A stretch of DNA of 32,402 nucleotides from UBA7867 sp964579205. GTDB taxonomy: Bacteria; Bacillota; Clostridia; Christensenellales; UBA1242. Within the stretch, counting starts at the first letter, position 1; each line of letters begins with the position of its first letter. The translations under genes were made by a program, and so were the position numbers. Below are positions 24,723 to 32,402 of this stretch, one piece after another. The stretch lies in the NCBI GenBank assembly GCA_964579205.1, contig CAZOFH010000011.1, forward strand, positions 1-32,402, written 5' to 3'. The notes under the pieces are model-generated. The model worked only from the letters and a program-made list of their open reading frames with translations. It ran no database searches and was not told the origin of the DNA.

Positions 24723-24768
24723 GTGGTCGAATTTAGTTGATATTTTTGAAAAAAGTAGTTACAATAAT
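24723..24768 (+). promoter_or_regulatory. Surface-protein promoter cassette
   Basis: TTGATA (24737-24742), a 17-base spacer, TACAAT (24760-24765), with an A/T-rich UP-like region upstream. The 46 bases are identical to 32353-32398 at the right edge. It drives the surface protein gene that starts about 400 bases downstream. Confidence 0.85.
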
Positions 24769-24876
24769 ACCGTAAAGCAATCGCGAAGGTCGGTCTTCCG
24801 TAGTTGTTAGGCACATCGCAGGGGTAGGGAGTCGAGCGCGATAGCGAACAAAAACAATTAAATGAATTTCTTCATC

Positions 24877-24934
24877 TGCCATTCAGAGGCAGGTGATAGC
24901 CTGCCGTGGAATCTGTGAGGCGCGGGCGAACCCC
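24877..24934 (-). repeat. REP-like repeat, copy B
   Basis: Minus-strand orientation; central hairpin GGCAGG/CCTGCC, flanks as in copy A. Confidence 0.85.
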
Positions 24935-24998
24935 ACACCGAGACAGTCTGCACATAGTACAAGAGGCAGGGAAGAGAATTTGTTATTTAAGTTTTTAT

Positions 24999-25049
24999 GT
25001 TCGCTGACGCTCACAGATTCCACGCAACCTGCGGTTGCTCTGAATGACA
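24999..25049 (+). repeat. REP-like repeat, copy C
   Basis: CTCACAGATTCCAC, hairpin GCAACC/GGTTGC, then TCTGAATGACA. Confidence 0.85.
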
Positions 25050-25170
25050 AGAAAGAGGAAGAATTTAACAAACACCTCAAGTTTTGCGGCGGGCGAAAGT
25101 TGTAAAAAGTGGGCATTTTCGCCCCAAAAACTGGGGTCAAAAAAATAGGCAAAAAAAGGAGAAAAACGCG

Positions 25171-27385
25171 ATGAATAAAGGCTTTCTGACCCGGGGGGGG
25201 GGGGGCTTTAATTAGCCTCATAATAGTTGTAATAATCGCACACAGTGCTTGGCTTTTGGCCACTAACTTATCCACAGTAAAAGAGGTATCGGACTCCGAT
25301 GCCTTTTTCTCGTCTAACACAAGTTCGTACACGAATATAGGGGAGTTGCTGGTCAATGCAAATTCAGCGACAGGCACGGAGCCTTTTAGATATGATACTT
25401 TCAAGGCATTGTTAGACAAAATACCAAATAGCGGTACAGGTGATAATCTTGTTACTCGCATTGCCAACCTCAAAACTAGCCTCAACGAGAATAGCTCAGC
25501 TACTGAACCGAATGCAATTACCTCGGCAGATTTGCGTGCAAATAATTCCGACAAAAGTGTAGTTGTTCGTCTTGGTGGGCTTGACTGGATAGTGACATTT
25601 ATATCGAATGACCAAACTAACCAAAATGTTATCGCTACCCTTTGGCTGAGTAACAACCACCAAATAAAATGGGGGTGGGACGGTACAGGTGGTACAACTG
25701 CTACGGCAGAAGACGTTTTGCATAATGCGACCAACTACTCTTCTGGGGCAGAGTATACTGCTTGTAGTTTTGTTAATGGTGGGCTATATTCAAAATGGGG
25801 ACTGGTGGCAGATTTGGGTTATGATATAAGTGGGGCTGATGGTGTATATGGTAAAAGTTATGTGCGTGTGGAGGCACTTAATAATCCTAGTATTAGATCA
25901 TATGATAAAGAAGTATCACAAGATACTCGAGGAATAGTTGACGGTTCTACTCAATCTACTAGTCACCCGTTTGCATTGTACACAATGTCGCAATTTGGGC
26001 TAATAAATACTACGGATGCTAGCAAGAGTTATCTTGCGACACCCAATCAAATGAAATGGATAAACAATATACAGAACCCAGCAAATGGTAATAATAGTAG
26101 CAACTGGTATAGTAATGAGTCTTTGGCTACGGATGCTAGTACTGGTAATAGCTATGGGTATACTGGTTCGTGGGGTACCAATCTGACCAGCGAAACACGG
26201 TATACAAGTTGGGCAACAGATTATCTATGGTTGCCAAGTTTATCGGAAATCGGTGCTGGTGTGAAAGATAGTGTGGATTATGATGGGCTTTGGGAGATAA
26301 GTGAAGCAGAGAGGTCTACTTATGATGGCTCTACGAGTGGGTTTTCAAGCGAAAATTTAACAGCAGATTATTATACCGGTGTATGGACTCGTTCAGCCTC
26401 TAGTAAGAAAGTTTATGCGGAGGTAGTGGGTACGGAAACTAAAGCTATTGGTAGGGTGACTTATATGCATGCAGTCCGTCCGTGTATGTTGCTAAATCTG
26501 ACAAAAGTGGTGGGTTCGCTCAATGCTGCAGTAATAAGGCTAGATAAACAAGGCGGCACAGGGGGTGAAGTAAGTACTGCTGCTCTAAAAGGTACAACTT
26601 TGTCCAATCTTACTGCTGTACCAACCCGCACGGGGATGATTTTCGGCGGGTACTATACGCAGGCTAACGGTGGCGGTACAAAAATATATAATGCAGACGG
26701 CACTCCTGCGGTAATATCCTCGCCATTCGAGTCGGATACGACACTGTATGCGTACTGGAAACCTTATTTTGATGTAGAAATGACGGGGGCGACCTTTACA
26801 TTTAAGCAAGTTTTTGATGCAGAGATGATAAATGCAACTCTCAAAATCACTCCGCAAACGGGTTATCGAGTGTCGGAAATCTCTTTTGATAACACAAATT
26901 GGACGGATGTAGAATACTGCAATTTTAGTTTCGGCAACACGGCTTTTGCGATGAATATCACTTATTTTGCGAATGAGCAAAGCAATGTTTTCGCTCTTGA
27001 TTTTCGGGTGATTTTGCACGATTTTGATACAGCGGGCAGTATACCAATATACCTCAAAACCGCTTCGGGGGCATATAGCGGGCTAAAAAACAGTGGTTCT
27101 GTTAGTGGAGTGGTAGTAACTGCGACGCTTGGCGGAATGGCTTACATTGTGGGCGATGATTTTGAGAATTTGGGAGATAATGATACTATAACCGTATCTA
27201 CGAAGTTGTGCCAGTCTGGGTACACCTTTGTCGGGTGGTACCTCGACGACGATCGCACGACTGCCATATCGACTGCTACCAGTTATAGAGTAGCAAAATC
27301 GGTAGCCTTTGAGCATACACTAGTCGCAGTATATCAGCCAACCAGTAACAACAATGTCAACCTCGAGACGGATAATACGGAGTGA
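25171..27385 (+). CDS. Phase-variable B-repeat surface protein, out of frame (OFF) in this sequence
   Basis: The ATG at 25171 follows a good RBS and a strong promoter. After MNKGFLTR the frame enters 13 G and stops at TAG 25213-25215. With one G fewer (12) the same ATG reads into the long frame, adding GGGALISLIIVVIIAHSAWLLA, a convincing N-terminal membrane or signal segment, and yielding a 737-aa protein. Without this, the body (from a TTG at 25256) has no signal. The body contains the same N-terminal domain as 1-2697 (VVVRLGGLDWIVTF, LWLSNNHQ, LWLPSLSE), one B-repeat (GMIFGGYYTQANGGGTKIYN to LYAYW) and the shared C-terminal domain (GYTFVGWYLDDDRT, LVAVYQPTSNNNVNLE). Probable extracellular adhesin-like protein; anchoring may be N-terminal, because no LPXTG is seen. 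Confidence 0.85.
25193..25205 (+). repeat. 13-G homopolymer, predicted slippage switch
   Basis: An uninterrupted run of 13 G within the first 12 codons of the surface protein gene. A run that is not 12 (mod 3 equivalent) puts the start codon out of frame with the body. Confidence 0.85.
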
Positions 27386-27413
27386 TGATAAAATAATCCA
27401 ATAAAAGAGAAAC

Positions 27414-27437
27414 AAAAAAGACCCACTGGGTCTTTTT
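27414..27437 (+). terminator. Terminator of the second surface protein gene
   Basis: AAAAAAGACCC, loop ACT, GGGTCTTTTTT. Homologous to 2729-2754, including the preceding AATCCAATAAAAGAGAA. Confidence 0.9.
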
Positions 27438-27442
27438 TGTTT

Positions 27443-27497
27443 TGGGTTCGCTATCGCTCACAGATTCCACGGACATCGTTGGTGTCCTCTGAATGAC
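27443..27497 (+). repeat. REP-like repeat, copy D
   Basis: Follows the terminator exactly as copy A follows its own. Hairpin GGACATC/GGTGTCC. Confidence 0.85.
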
Positions 27498-27850
27498 GAA
27501 GCGGGGGAGACCCCAGACCGACCCCTATTAATTTGAATAAACGGCTACACTCTATCCCTCTGATTGTCGCTGCCGACGGCGTCGCGAAACGGCGATGAGA
27601 TCCTCATGTAAGCGGGGGCTACGAGGGAGTGCTCAGGATGACGGTTTTTATGCGTGCGAATACCTTTTATAAATTGATTTACGCGGCGTCGGGGTGCACC
27701 CCCGCCGTGTTATTCAAAGGCTGATGCAAGATGTCCTCTGAATGACAAGTTGAAGGATTTTTTATTAAAAGGCAGATGTGTACCTCACGCATGGACGGCA
27801 AGACCCAAGGCTGGGGGAGCGATTAAATATTAAATAAAATTGTCGTCAAG
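27498..27850. other. Gap without genes; degenerate repeat fragments
   Basis: Contains pieces resembling the REP-like repeat (TCCTCTGAATGAC ending at 27746; CTCTGATTGTCG and CTCAGGATGAC between 27560 and 27645), and otherwise nothing recognisable. Confidence 0.55.
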
Positions 27851-27853
27851 CGT

Positions 27854-27883
27854 TTGGCAAAAAAATGGAGAGTGTGATATAAT
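27854..27883 (+). promoter_or_regulatory. Promoter of trxB-glmM
   Basis: TTGGCA (27854-27859), an 18-base spacer with TGTG before the -10, TATAAT (27878-27883). Confidence 0.8.
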
Positions 27884-27910
27884 GGAGGCATAACAATTTG
27901 AGGAGTAAAT

Positions 27911-28852
27911 ATGGAAAAGAGTTTTGACATCATAATTATCGGCGGCGGTCCCTCTGGGATGACTGCGGGCATTTACGCGGCGCGCGCGGGGATGAAAGTT
28001 TTGCTAATCGAAAAAATTGGAATGGGCGGTCAAGTGGCACTCACTAGCACCATTGCCAACTATCCCGGGCTAGCCAATGTCGAGGGGATTGACCTGAGTA
28101 TGAAAATGTTTGAGCAGATGACGGCGCTTGGTGTAGAGACGGTCTTTGCGATGGTGGATAGTGTTGATATGGATGGGGAGCAAAAATCTGTCTTAGCAGG
28201 CGGAGTAACATACACCAGTCGTGCTATCATAATAAGTATGGGTGCGACTTCGCGCGGCTTGGGCGTCAAGGGCGAAAAAGAACTCACTGGCAGGGGGGTA
28301 TCGTATTGTGCGGTGTGTGACGGTGCTTTTTTTAGAGGCAAGACGGTGGCAGTAGTCGGCGGCGGAAACACTGCTCTCCAAGACGCGATTTATCTCAATA
28401 ATATGGCGGGCAAGATTTACCTCATCCACCGCAGGGACGGTTTTCGCGCGGATGATGCTGTGCAGACGGAATTTAACCATTTGCGCGGGGCAGAGGATAG
28501 CAAGATTGTGGCAAAACTCGGTTTCGTAGTCGAAGAAATCAAGGGCGAAAGTCGCGTCGAGGGTGTCGTTTTGCGTGAAATCGCTACTGGCAAGACGGAG
28601 GAAATCGCTGTCGACGGAGTCTTTGTAGCGGTGGGGCGGAACCCAAACACCGACCTTTTGGATGGCAAAATCACCTTGGACAATGGCTACATCGTGGTAG
28701 ATGACGAGATGCAGACCAATATCTCGGGGGTATTTTCTTGTGGTGACATCAACAAAAAGAAACTCCGCCAAATCGCTACAGCCATCGCTGACGGGGCGAT
28801 TGCGGGGACGAGCGCGAGTGTTTTCGTCAAAAAATCAAAAAGAGGAGCGTAA
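27911..28852 (+). CDS. trxB: Thioredoxin reductase
   Basis: A 313-aa FAD/NADPH flavoprotein that reduces thioredoxin in the cytoplasm. FAD-binding GGGPSG (11-16), redox-active CAVC (133-136), NADPH-binding VVGGGNTALQDA (148-159), and the C-terminal GVFSCGDI FAD motif. Normal length. GAGGAG precedes the ATG. It forms an operon with glmM (3-base gap). Confidence 0.93.
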   Translation: MEKSFDIIIIGGGPSGMTAGIYAARAGMKVLLIEKIGMGGQVALTSTIANYPGLANVEGIDLSMKMFEQMTALGVETVFAMVDSVDMDGEQKSVLAGGVTYTSRAIIISMGATSRGLGVKGEKELTGRGVSYCAVCDGAFFRGKTVAVVGGGNTALQDAIYLNNMAGKIYLIHRRDGFRADDAVQTEFNHLRGAEDSKIVAKLGFVVEEIKGESRVEGVVLREIATGKTEEIAVDGVFVAVGRNPNTDLLDGKITLDNGYIVVDDEMQTNISGVFSCGDINKKKLRQIATAIADGAIAGTSASVFVKKSKRGA

Positions 28853-28855
28853 TCT

Positions 28856-30178
28856 ATGCAATACTTTGGGACGGACGGCATCCGTGGCGTGGTAGGTGAA
28901 AAACTGACTGAGGATTTGGCTAGGCGTATCGGCGTGGCGTATGGTCGGGCACTTTGGGATGCTGGGACAAAAGGCAAAATCCTACTAGGCAGGGACACGC
29001 GCTCCTCGGGCAAGATGCTCTGTGAGGCTGTTTGCTGCGGGTTAAACAAAATGGGCTTTGATGTGGTCGACGCTGGAATAATCACCACCCCAGCGCATAA
29101 TTATTTGACCAACGCGGGCGATTTTGTGGGCGGTGTGATGATAACCGCCAGTCACAACCCCGCCTCTCACAATGGCATCAAGTTATGCGACCAGCACGGA
29201 AAGAAGTACAGCATCGAGTTTCTAGAGAATGTGGAGCGTTACCTTTCGGGCGCGGATGATTTTGCTGCGGAAAGGCGCGGAGTGGTTTCTGCTAGCGTTG
29301 ATTTGGGGCTGGATTGGGTGGATTTTATCCTAAAATCGCTTGATTATCCTGATTTGCGTGGGCTAAGAGTCGCACTCGACCTCGCTAATGGGGCGGGCTT
29401 TGCGCTGGTTCCCGAGGGCTTTAGGCGCGCGGGCGCTGAGGTCATCGTGTGCAATGGGGAGAGCGACGGCGTCAATATCAATAGTAATTGTGGCAGCGTC
29501 AATGTCGACAAATTCGTGCCTGTGGTGCTGCATAATCGTGCCGATGTGGGCTTTTCGTTCGACGGCGATGCTGATAGAATTATGGCGGTGGATAGGCACG
29601 GGCGCATTATCGACGGCACCGACATAATGTACATTTTGGGGATGTATTACGCCGAAAAAGGCAAACTGGTGGGCGATACTGTGGTATCCACTATCATCAC
29701 CAATCAAGGGCTAGAGAATAGCCTAGTACGCAACGGGCTCAGGCTCAGCCGTACGGCAGTCGGCGGGCAGTATGTTCAGCGCGAAATGGATAGCCGAGGC
29801 TTTGTCATAGGTGGCGAGGAAAATGGACATATGATGCTGGCAGATATCGGCGAAGGCTCGGACGGAATGTGCATCGGGCTGTACTTGCTCAAGATTATGC
29901 GTGAGAAAAATTGCGACTTGGGTGACCTCTTGGCTGGGCTGGTACGTACCAATGTGGCGAAAAGCGATTTGACCGTCACCGAGGCGCAAAAACAAAAAGT
30001 CAATGACGGCGCTGCGGCGGATTTTGTCGACGAGCAGCAAAAGCGGCTCAATGGCGGCAGAATTATTGTCCGTACAAGCGGCACCGAATGTGTGGTGCGC
30101 GTGCTGGTGGAGGGGCAAGACCAAGCCTTGCTCGACCAAATCTGCAGCGATATTGTCGACTTTATCTTGGCGCTGTAG
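28856..30178 (+). CDS. glmM: Phosphoglucosamine mutase
   Basis: A 440-aa enzyme converting glucosamine-6-phosphate to glucosamine-1-phosphate for peptidoglycan precursor synthesis. N-terminal YFGTDGIRGVVGE, active-site TASHNP with phospho-serine 99 (97-102), metal-binding DGDADR (236-241), sugar-binding GGEENGHM, and phosphate-binding RTSGTE near the C-terminus. Normal length. Translation starts three bases after the trxB stop with GAGG upstream. Confidence 0.94.
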   Translation: MQYFGTDGIRGVVGEKLTEDLARRIGVAYGRALWDAGTKGKILLGRDTRSSGKMLCEAVCCGLNKMGFDVVDAGIITTPAHNYLTNAGDFVGGVMITASHNPASHNGIKLCDQHGKKYSIEFLENVERYLSGADDFAAERRGVVSASVDLGLDWVDFILKSLDYPDLRGLRVALDLANGAGFALVPEGFRRAGAEVIVCNGESDGVNINSNCGSVNVDKFVPVVLHNRADVGFSFDGDADRIMAVDRHGRIIDGTDIMYILGMYYAEKGKLVGDTVVSTIITNQGLENSLVRNGLRLSRTAVGGQYVQREMDSRGFVIGGEENGHMMLADIGEGSDGMCIGLYLLKIMREKNCDLGDLLAGLVRTNVAKSDLTVTEAQKQKVNDGAAADFVDEQQKRLNGGRIIVRTSGTECVVRVLVEGQDQALLDQICSDIVDFILAL

Positions 30179-30179
30179 T

Positions 30180-30207
30180 GCAAAAGACCTGTGACAGGTC
30201 TTTTGCT
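30180..30207 (+). terminator. Terminator of trxB-glmM
   Basis: CAAAAGACCTG / CAGGTCTTTTG stem with a short loop, directly after the glmM stop. Confidence 0.85.
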
Positions 30208-30219
30208 TTCTATCATTTA

Positions 30220-30247
30220 GAGGGTGCTGCCGTACCCTCTGAATGAC
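30220..30247 (+). repeat. Partial REP-like repeat, copy F
   Basis: Only the hairpin (GAGGGTGC..GTACCCTC) and the right flank CTGAATGAC are present; the CACAGATTCCAC half is missing. Confidence 0.65.
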
Positions 30248-30346
30248 AAAGGACGGGATTTAATTTTGTTATTTTGGGGTGAGGTCGTATCGAGCCCACA
30301 TTTTCCCAGTAGGGGATAGTTCTATTTTGTGCTGAAATAAAAGAAA

Positions 30347-30372
30347 CAGCCCTGCAATACTACAAGGCTGTA
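30347..30372 (-). terminator. Terminator of the tRNA transcript
   Basis: On the minus strand, ACAGCC and GGGCTGT pair across a 13-base loop and are followed by a T-rich stretch, just after the tRNA-Ile CCA end. Confidence 0.65.
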
Positions 30373-30374
30373 TA

Positions 30375-30451
30375 TGGTGGGAAGTAGTGGACTCGAACCA
30401 CCGACCTCACGCTTATCAGGCGTGTGCTCTAACCAGCTGAGCTAACTTCCC
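30375..30451 (-). tRNA. tRNA-Ile (GAT)
   Basis: A 77-nt cloverleaf on the minus strand, beginning GGGAAGTTAGCTCAG, with anticodon loop CTGATAA (GAT), T-loop GGTTCGAGTCC and encoded CCA. Confidence 0.95.
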
Positions 30452-30526
30452 ATATCGTAGGACGCGACGATAAATAATTTCGCATCCTAATAATATAGGA
30501 TTATAGAAATCTATAATCCTAATGGT

Positions 30527-30603
30527 TGGTGGAGATGAAGGGATTCGAACCCTTGACCCCCTGCTTGCAAGGCAGGTGCTCTAGCCAGCTGAGCTACACC
30601 CCC
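30527..30603 (-). tRNA. tRNA-Ala (TGC)
   Basis: 77 nt on the minus strand, beginning GGGGGTGTAGCTCAG, with anticodon loop CTTGCAA (TGC), T-loop GGTTCGAATCC and encoded CCA. The acceptor stem contains G-U pairs, including the G-U typical of alanine identity. An Ile-Ala pair is usually found in rRNA spacers; here it is free-standing. Confidence 0.95.
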
Positions 30604-30633
30604 AAAAGGTCTTCATCAGTTGATGACTTTCTT

Positions 30634-30662
30634 ATGATATCATTTTTTTTTGCTATTGTCAA
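30634..30662 (-). promoter_or_regulatory. Promoter of the tRNA-Ala/tRNA-Ile transcript
   Basis: Minus strand: TTGACA (30657-30662), a 17-base spacer, TATCAT (30634-30639). Confidence 0.75.
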
Positions 30663-30741
30663 CAAAAAATCAAAAAAAAATCAAAAAATTTTGAGAAATT
30701 TTCTTTTTGGCAAAATATCACACAAATTGTGCCGCTTTTGT

Positions 30742-30770
30742 TTGACGGAAATTGCGCTCTATGCTATCAT
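30742..30770 (+). promoter_or_regulatory. Promoter of the ThyX-like gene
   Basis: TTGACG (30742-30747), a 17-base spacer ending TGC, TATCAT (30765-30770). An extra TATAAT overlaps just downstream. Confidence 0.7.
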
Positions 30771-30799
30771 ATAATGATTTTTTTACGGAGGCAAAACAA

Positions 30800-32017
30800 A
30801 TGAAGATTACTATTATCCAACACTCGTGCGACACTCTCGCTCAAAACAGCGAGGCTCAATACGTCCCTTTTAACTTGGGGGCGAGGATTATGGCGACTTG
30901 CGTGTCCAACAACCCTGTAGAGACGATGCAAAATGAGCCGTTAGCCAAGACTTTGGCTAGGCGAGAGGATACCCTCACAAAACGCCACCACAGCGGGTAT
31001 GATTTTGAGACGGTGGCGCTAGTCCTCGAGGATGTGACCAAGATTTTTTGTATGTACCTAAACAATCTCCACGTTTACAGCACCGAGGAGACTAGCGGCA
31101 GGCACAAGGATTTGATTTTGCCTGCCAAAGAAAAGGCGGTATTTGATTATTTTTATGAAAAAGTCTATGTCGACCTATTAGCCAAAAATCCCGACGCAGA
31201 GGGTGACAAAGCGACTCTGCGAAAGTTTAGGCAAATCGCACGCGAAAATGCGCGATATACCACAGGCTTGGATGCCAAGACGAATATTTGCTACGGCGTG
31301 AGCATTAGGCAGTTAAATTATATCTGCGGCTGGGCGGAAAAATTTTTGGACCAAAAAGAGTACAATACTTATGAGCAGTTGGTTTACGATGATATGGCGG
31401 AATTTGTGGACAAAATCCACAGCCTAGAGATAGGTGGCGAGCGTATTATTGACCCCGTCCTCAAAAAAGACCCTTATGGCAGGGAGTTTAATCTTTTTGG
31501 CGATTTTGATGTAAAGCCTAACTATTGCGGTGCAGTTTATGAGACTTATTATCAGGCGTCTAGTACCGCCTTTGCACAGTTGCAGCGCCACCGCCAAATC
31601 AATTATAAAATCGACAATCCTGACAAGCAAGACGAAATCAACTATTACATTCCAGACCATATTGCCGCGATCGACGGGCTGGCTGACGAATGGGTGGATA
31701 AAATCGACGGGCTAAAAAATGTGTCACAAGCGCGCCTTTTGACCGTGCAGGAGACGGGGGCGTACGAGGCGATTATTGCTAGGTTAAAGGAGCGGGCGTG
31801 CAATTTGGCTCAGGAGGAAACTCGCAAAATCTCCCTGAATATTGCTTATTCCATTTTTACAGGGATGAAGGACTATGATACACAACTTTCGCAAGAACTC
31901 TGTGAACAATATCTCAATAAAAATCGTTGCTTCTTTGCCGATTATGAACGTTGCAAGTGTGATTCGCCATGCAAAAAATCTGACGCAATCATTTTTGATA
32001 TCGAGCAGGTTAGGTAA
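30800..32017 (+). CDS. Two-domain ThyX-family (FAD-dependent thymidylate synthase-like) protein
   Basis: A 405-aa protein starting at the ATG ten bases after CGGAGG. The N-terminal half has ThyX-like RHHSGYDFE (62-70) and ENARYTTGLDAKTNICYGVSIRQLNYI-type elements (149-175), but the place expected for the RHR flavin motif reads LNNLHVYSTEET. A second ThyX-like segment carries the RHR motif (QLQRHRQINYKI, 260-271). The C-terminus has four cysteines (377, 385, 387, 391), suggesting a metal site. ThyX makes dTMP from dUMP with FAD and methylenetetrahydrofolate; usual length is about 220-250 aa, so this is a long, duplicated form. Activity depends on whether the two halves complement each other. 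No thyA is in the window. Confidence 0.75.
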   Translation: MKITIIQHSCDTLAQNSEAQYVPFNLGARIMATCVSNNPVETMQNEPLAKTLARREDTLTKRHHSGYDFETVALVLEDVTKIFCMYLNNLHVYSTEETSGRHKDLILPAKEKAVFDYFYEKVYVDLLAKNPDAEGDKATLRKFRQIARENARYTTGLDAKTNICYGVSIRQLNYICGWAEKFLDQKEYNTYEQLVYDDMAEFVDKIHSLEIGGERIIDPVLKKDPYGREFNLFGDFDVKPNYCGAVYETYYQASSTAFAQLQRHRQINYKIDNPDKQDEINYYIPDHIAAIDGLADEWVDKIDGLKNVSQARLLTVQETGAYEAIIARLKERACNLAQEETRKISLNIAYSIFTGMKDYDTQLSQELCEQYLNKNRCFFADYERCKCDSPCKKSDAIIFDIEQVR

Positions 32018-32022
32018 TGTAT

Positions 32023-32050
32023 CCGCTCCCTTGGGGGCGGTTTTCTTTTT
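32023..32050 (+). terminator. Terminator of the ThyX-like gene
   Basis: CCGCTCCC / GGGGCGG stem with a T-rich tail, six bases after the stop codon. Confidence 0.85.
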
Positions 32051-32168
32051 GTAGAGACAGGGGAATCTTCCGCCCCCATAGTAGGCTTTTGTTCTTCTCC
32101 TGCTAATTCAGGGCTGCGCCCCGAACCTGCAAATATTATTTATTATAAAGGTTAATTCCCTTCCTCTT

Positions 32169-32224
32169 GTCATTCAGAGAAGTGCGAGCCACTCCGTGGA
32201 ATCTGTGAGCCGCAGGCGAACCCC
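32169..32224 (-). repeat. REP-like repeat, copy G
   Basis: Minus-strand orientation; hairpin GGAGTG/CACTTC, flanks CTCACAGATTCCAC and TCTGAATGAC, ending in GGGGTTCG. It lies about 130 bases before the promoter cassette, as copy B lies near the other. Confidence 0.8.
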
Positions 32225-32352
32225 ATACCGCATTTGTTTGCACATAACATTGTCGACAATGCATTGTTGTTTCATTCTTTTGGGCGAAATTCTCTCAGTT
32301 TTCACTCCAAAAAACGCCAAAAACCAAAAAAAATTTAAAAATTTTTAAAAAA

Positions 32353-32398
32353 GTGGTCGAATTTAGTTGATATTTTTGAAAAAAGTAGTTACAATAAT
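32353..32398 (+). promoter_or_regulatory. Second surface-protein promoter cassette at the window edge
   Basis: 46 bases identical to 24723-24768, with -35 TTGATA (32367-32372) and -10 TACAAT (32390-32395). The gene it drives lies beyond the window; a third B-repeat surface protein is predicted. Confidence 0.8.
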
Positions 32399-32402
32399 AA
32401 TG

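Larger units (their letters stand above)
24769..25170 (+). other. Long 5' leader of the surface protein gene, containing repeats
   Basis: About 400 bases without a supported gene. It contains two palindromic repeats in opposite orientation (24877-24934 and 24999-25049), which could form a large foldback in the mRNA. The RBS AAAGGAG ends about 8 bases before the ATG at 25171. No riboswitch class was recognised. Confidence 0.6.

Noticed and set aside
25256..25258. TTG as the real start of the second surface protein
   Set aside because: No RBS, and it would delete the hydrophobic signal segment that lies in the same frame just upstream; the upstream ATG with RBS and a G-tract shift explains the data better.
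24883..25734. Minus-strand ORF of 283 codons across the leader and start of the surface gene
   Set aside because: Covers repeats, the poly-C complement of the G tract and antisense of the surface protein; no recognisable protein features.
30375..30603. tRNA genes as attachment site of the phage module
   Set aside because: They are 12 kb from the module, both are complete, and no duplicate tRNA 3' end is visible near 6700 or 18300.

Overview
The window looks like chromosome from an uncultured low-to-moderate GC Bacillota (Clostridia-type), probably from a gut metagenome. The reasons are the scpA-scpB pair next to a site-2-protease-family gene, a YlbJ-type sporulation membrane protein, a ThyX-family protein, strong AGGAGG ribosome binding sites, and large extracellular proteins with InlB/Listeria-Bacteroides (B) repeats. 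No 16S gene is present, so placement is inference. TAG ends several intact genes, so the code is standard.

Layout. (1) 1-2697: the 3' part of a repeat-rich surface protein gene, broken by an in-frame TAG. (2) 2700-3060: a terminator, a short palindromic repeat and a GC-rich cloverleaf-like repeat. (3) 3062-6643: two membrane-anchored, SH3-like repeat proteins on the minus strand flank a plus-strand HTH protein whose upstream region carries a good LexA/SOS box. (4) 6771-18277: a one-direction phage-type head module: TerL, TerS-like, small Cys-rich protein, portal, scaffold candidate, two tandem major capsid proteins, a small coiled-coil protein, a head-tail adaptor, a tail/stopper-like protein, a small appendage-like protein, a long coiled-coil protein and a holin. 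No integrase, repressor, replication gene, tape measure or endolysin is recognisable. (5) 18311-21041: a minus-strand ylbJ-like gene, then an orphan 489-aa basic two-membrane-segment protein behind a strong promoter. (6) 21534-23697: a site-2-protease homologue that has lost both zinc histidines, then scpA and scpB. (7) 23700-25170: repeats, a conserved small helical protein, and a strong promoter with a long leader. (8) 25171-27385: a second surface protein whose start codon is out of frame with the body because of a 13-G tract; 12 G would restore a complete signal-anchored protein. (9) 27878-30178: a trxB-glmM operon. (10) 30375-30603: tRNA-Ile and tRNA-Ala on the minus strand. (11) 30800-32017: a two-domain ThyX-family protein. 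(12) At the right edge the surface-gene promoter cassette recurs, predicting a third family member just outside.

How it fits together. Two themes stand out. The first is a surface-protein family with shared promoter, 3' end and terminator, one copy apparently switched off by a homopolymeric G tract and one by a nonsense codon. This looks like phase or antigenic variation. The second is a compact, possibly domesticated or defective capsid-making module, lacking autonomous phage functions, beside an HTH gene with an SOS box and with TGCATA-type repeat motifs in its non-coding gaps. The remaining genes (scpAB, trxB, glmM, tRNAs, thyX) are housekeeping. All functional calls come from reading motifs by eye; no database search was run.
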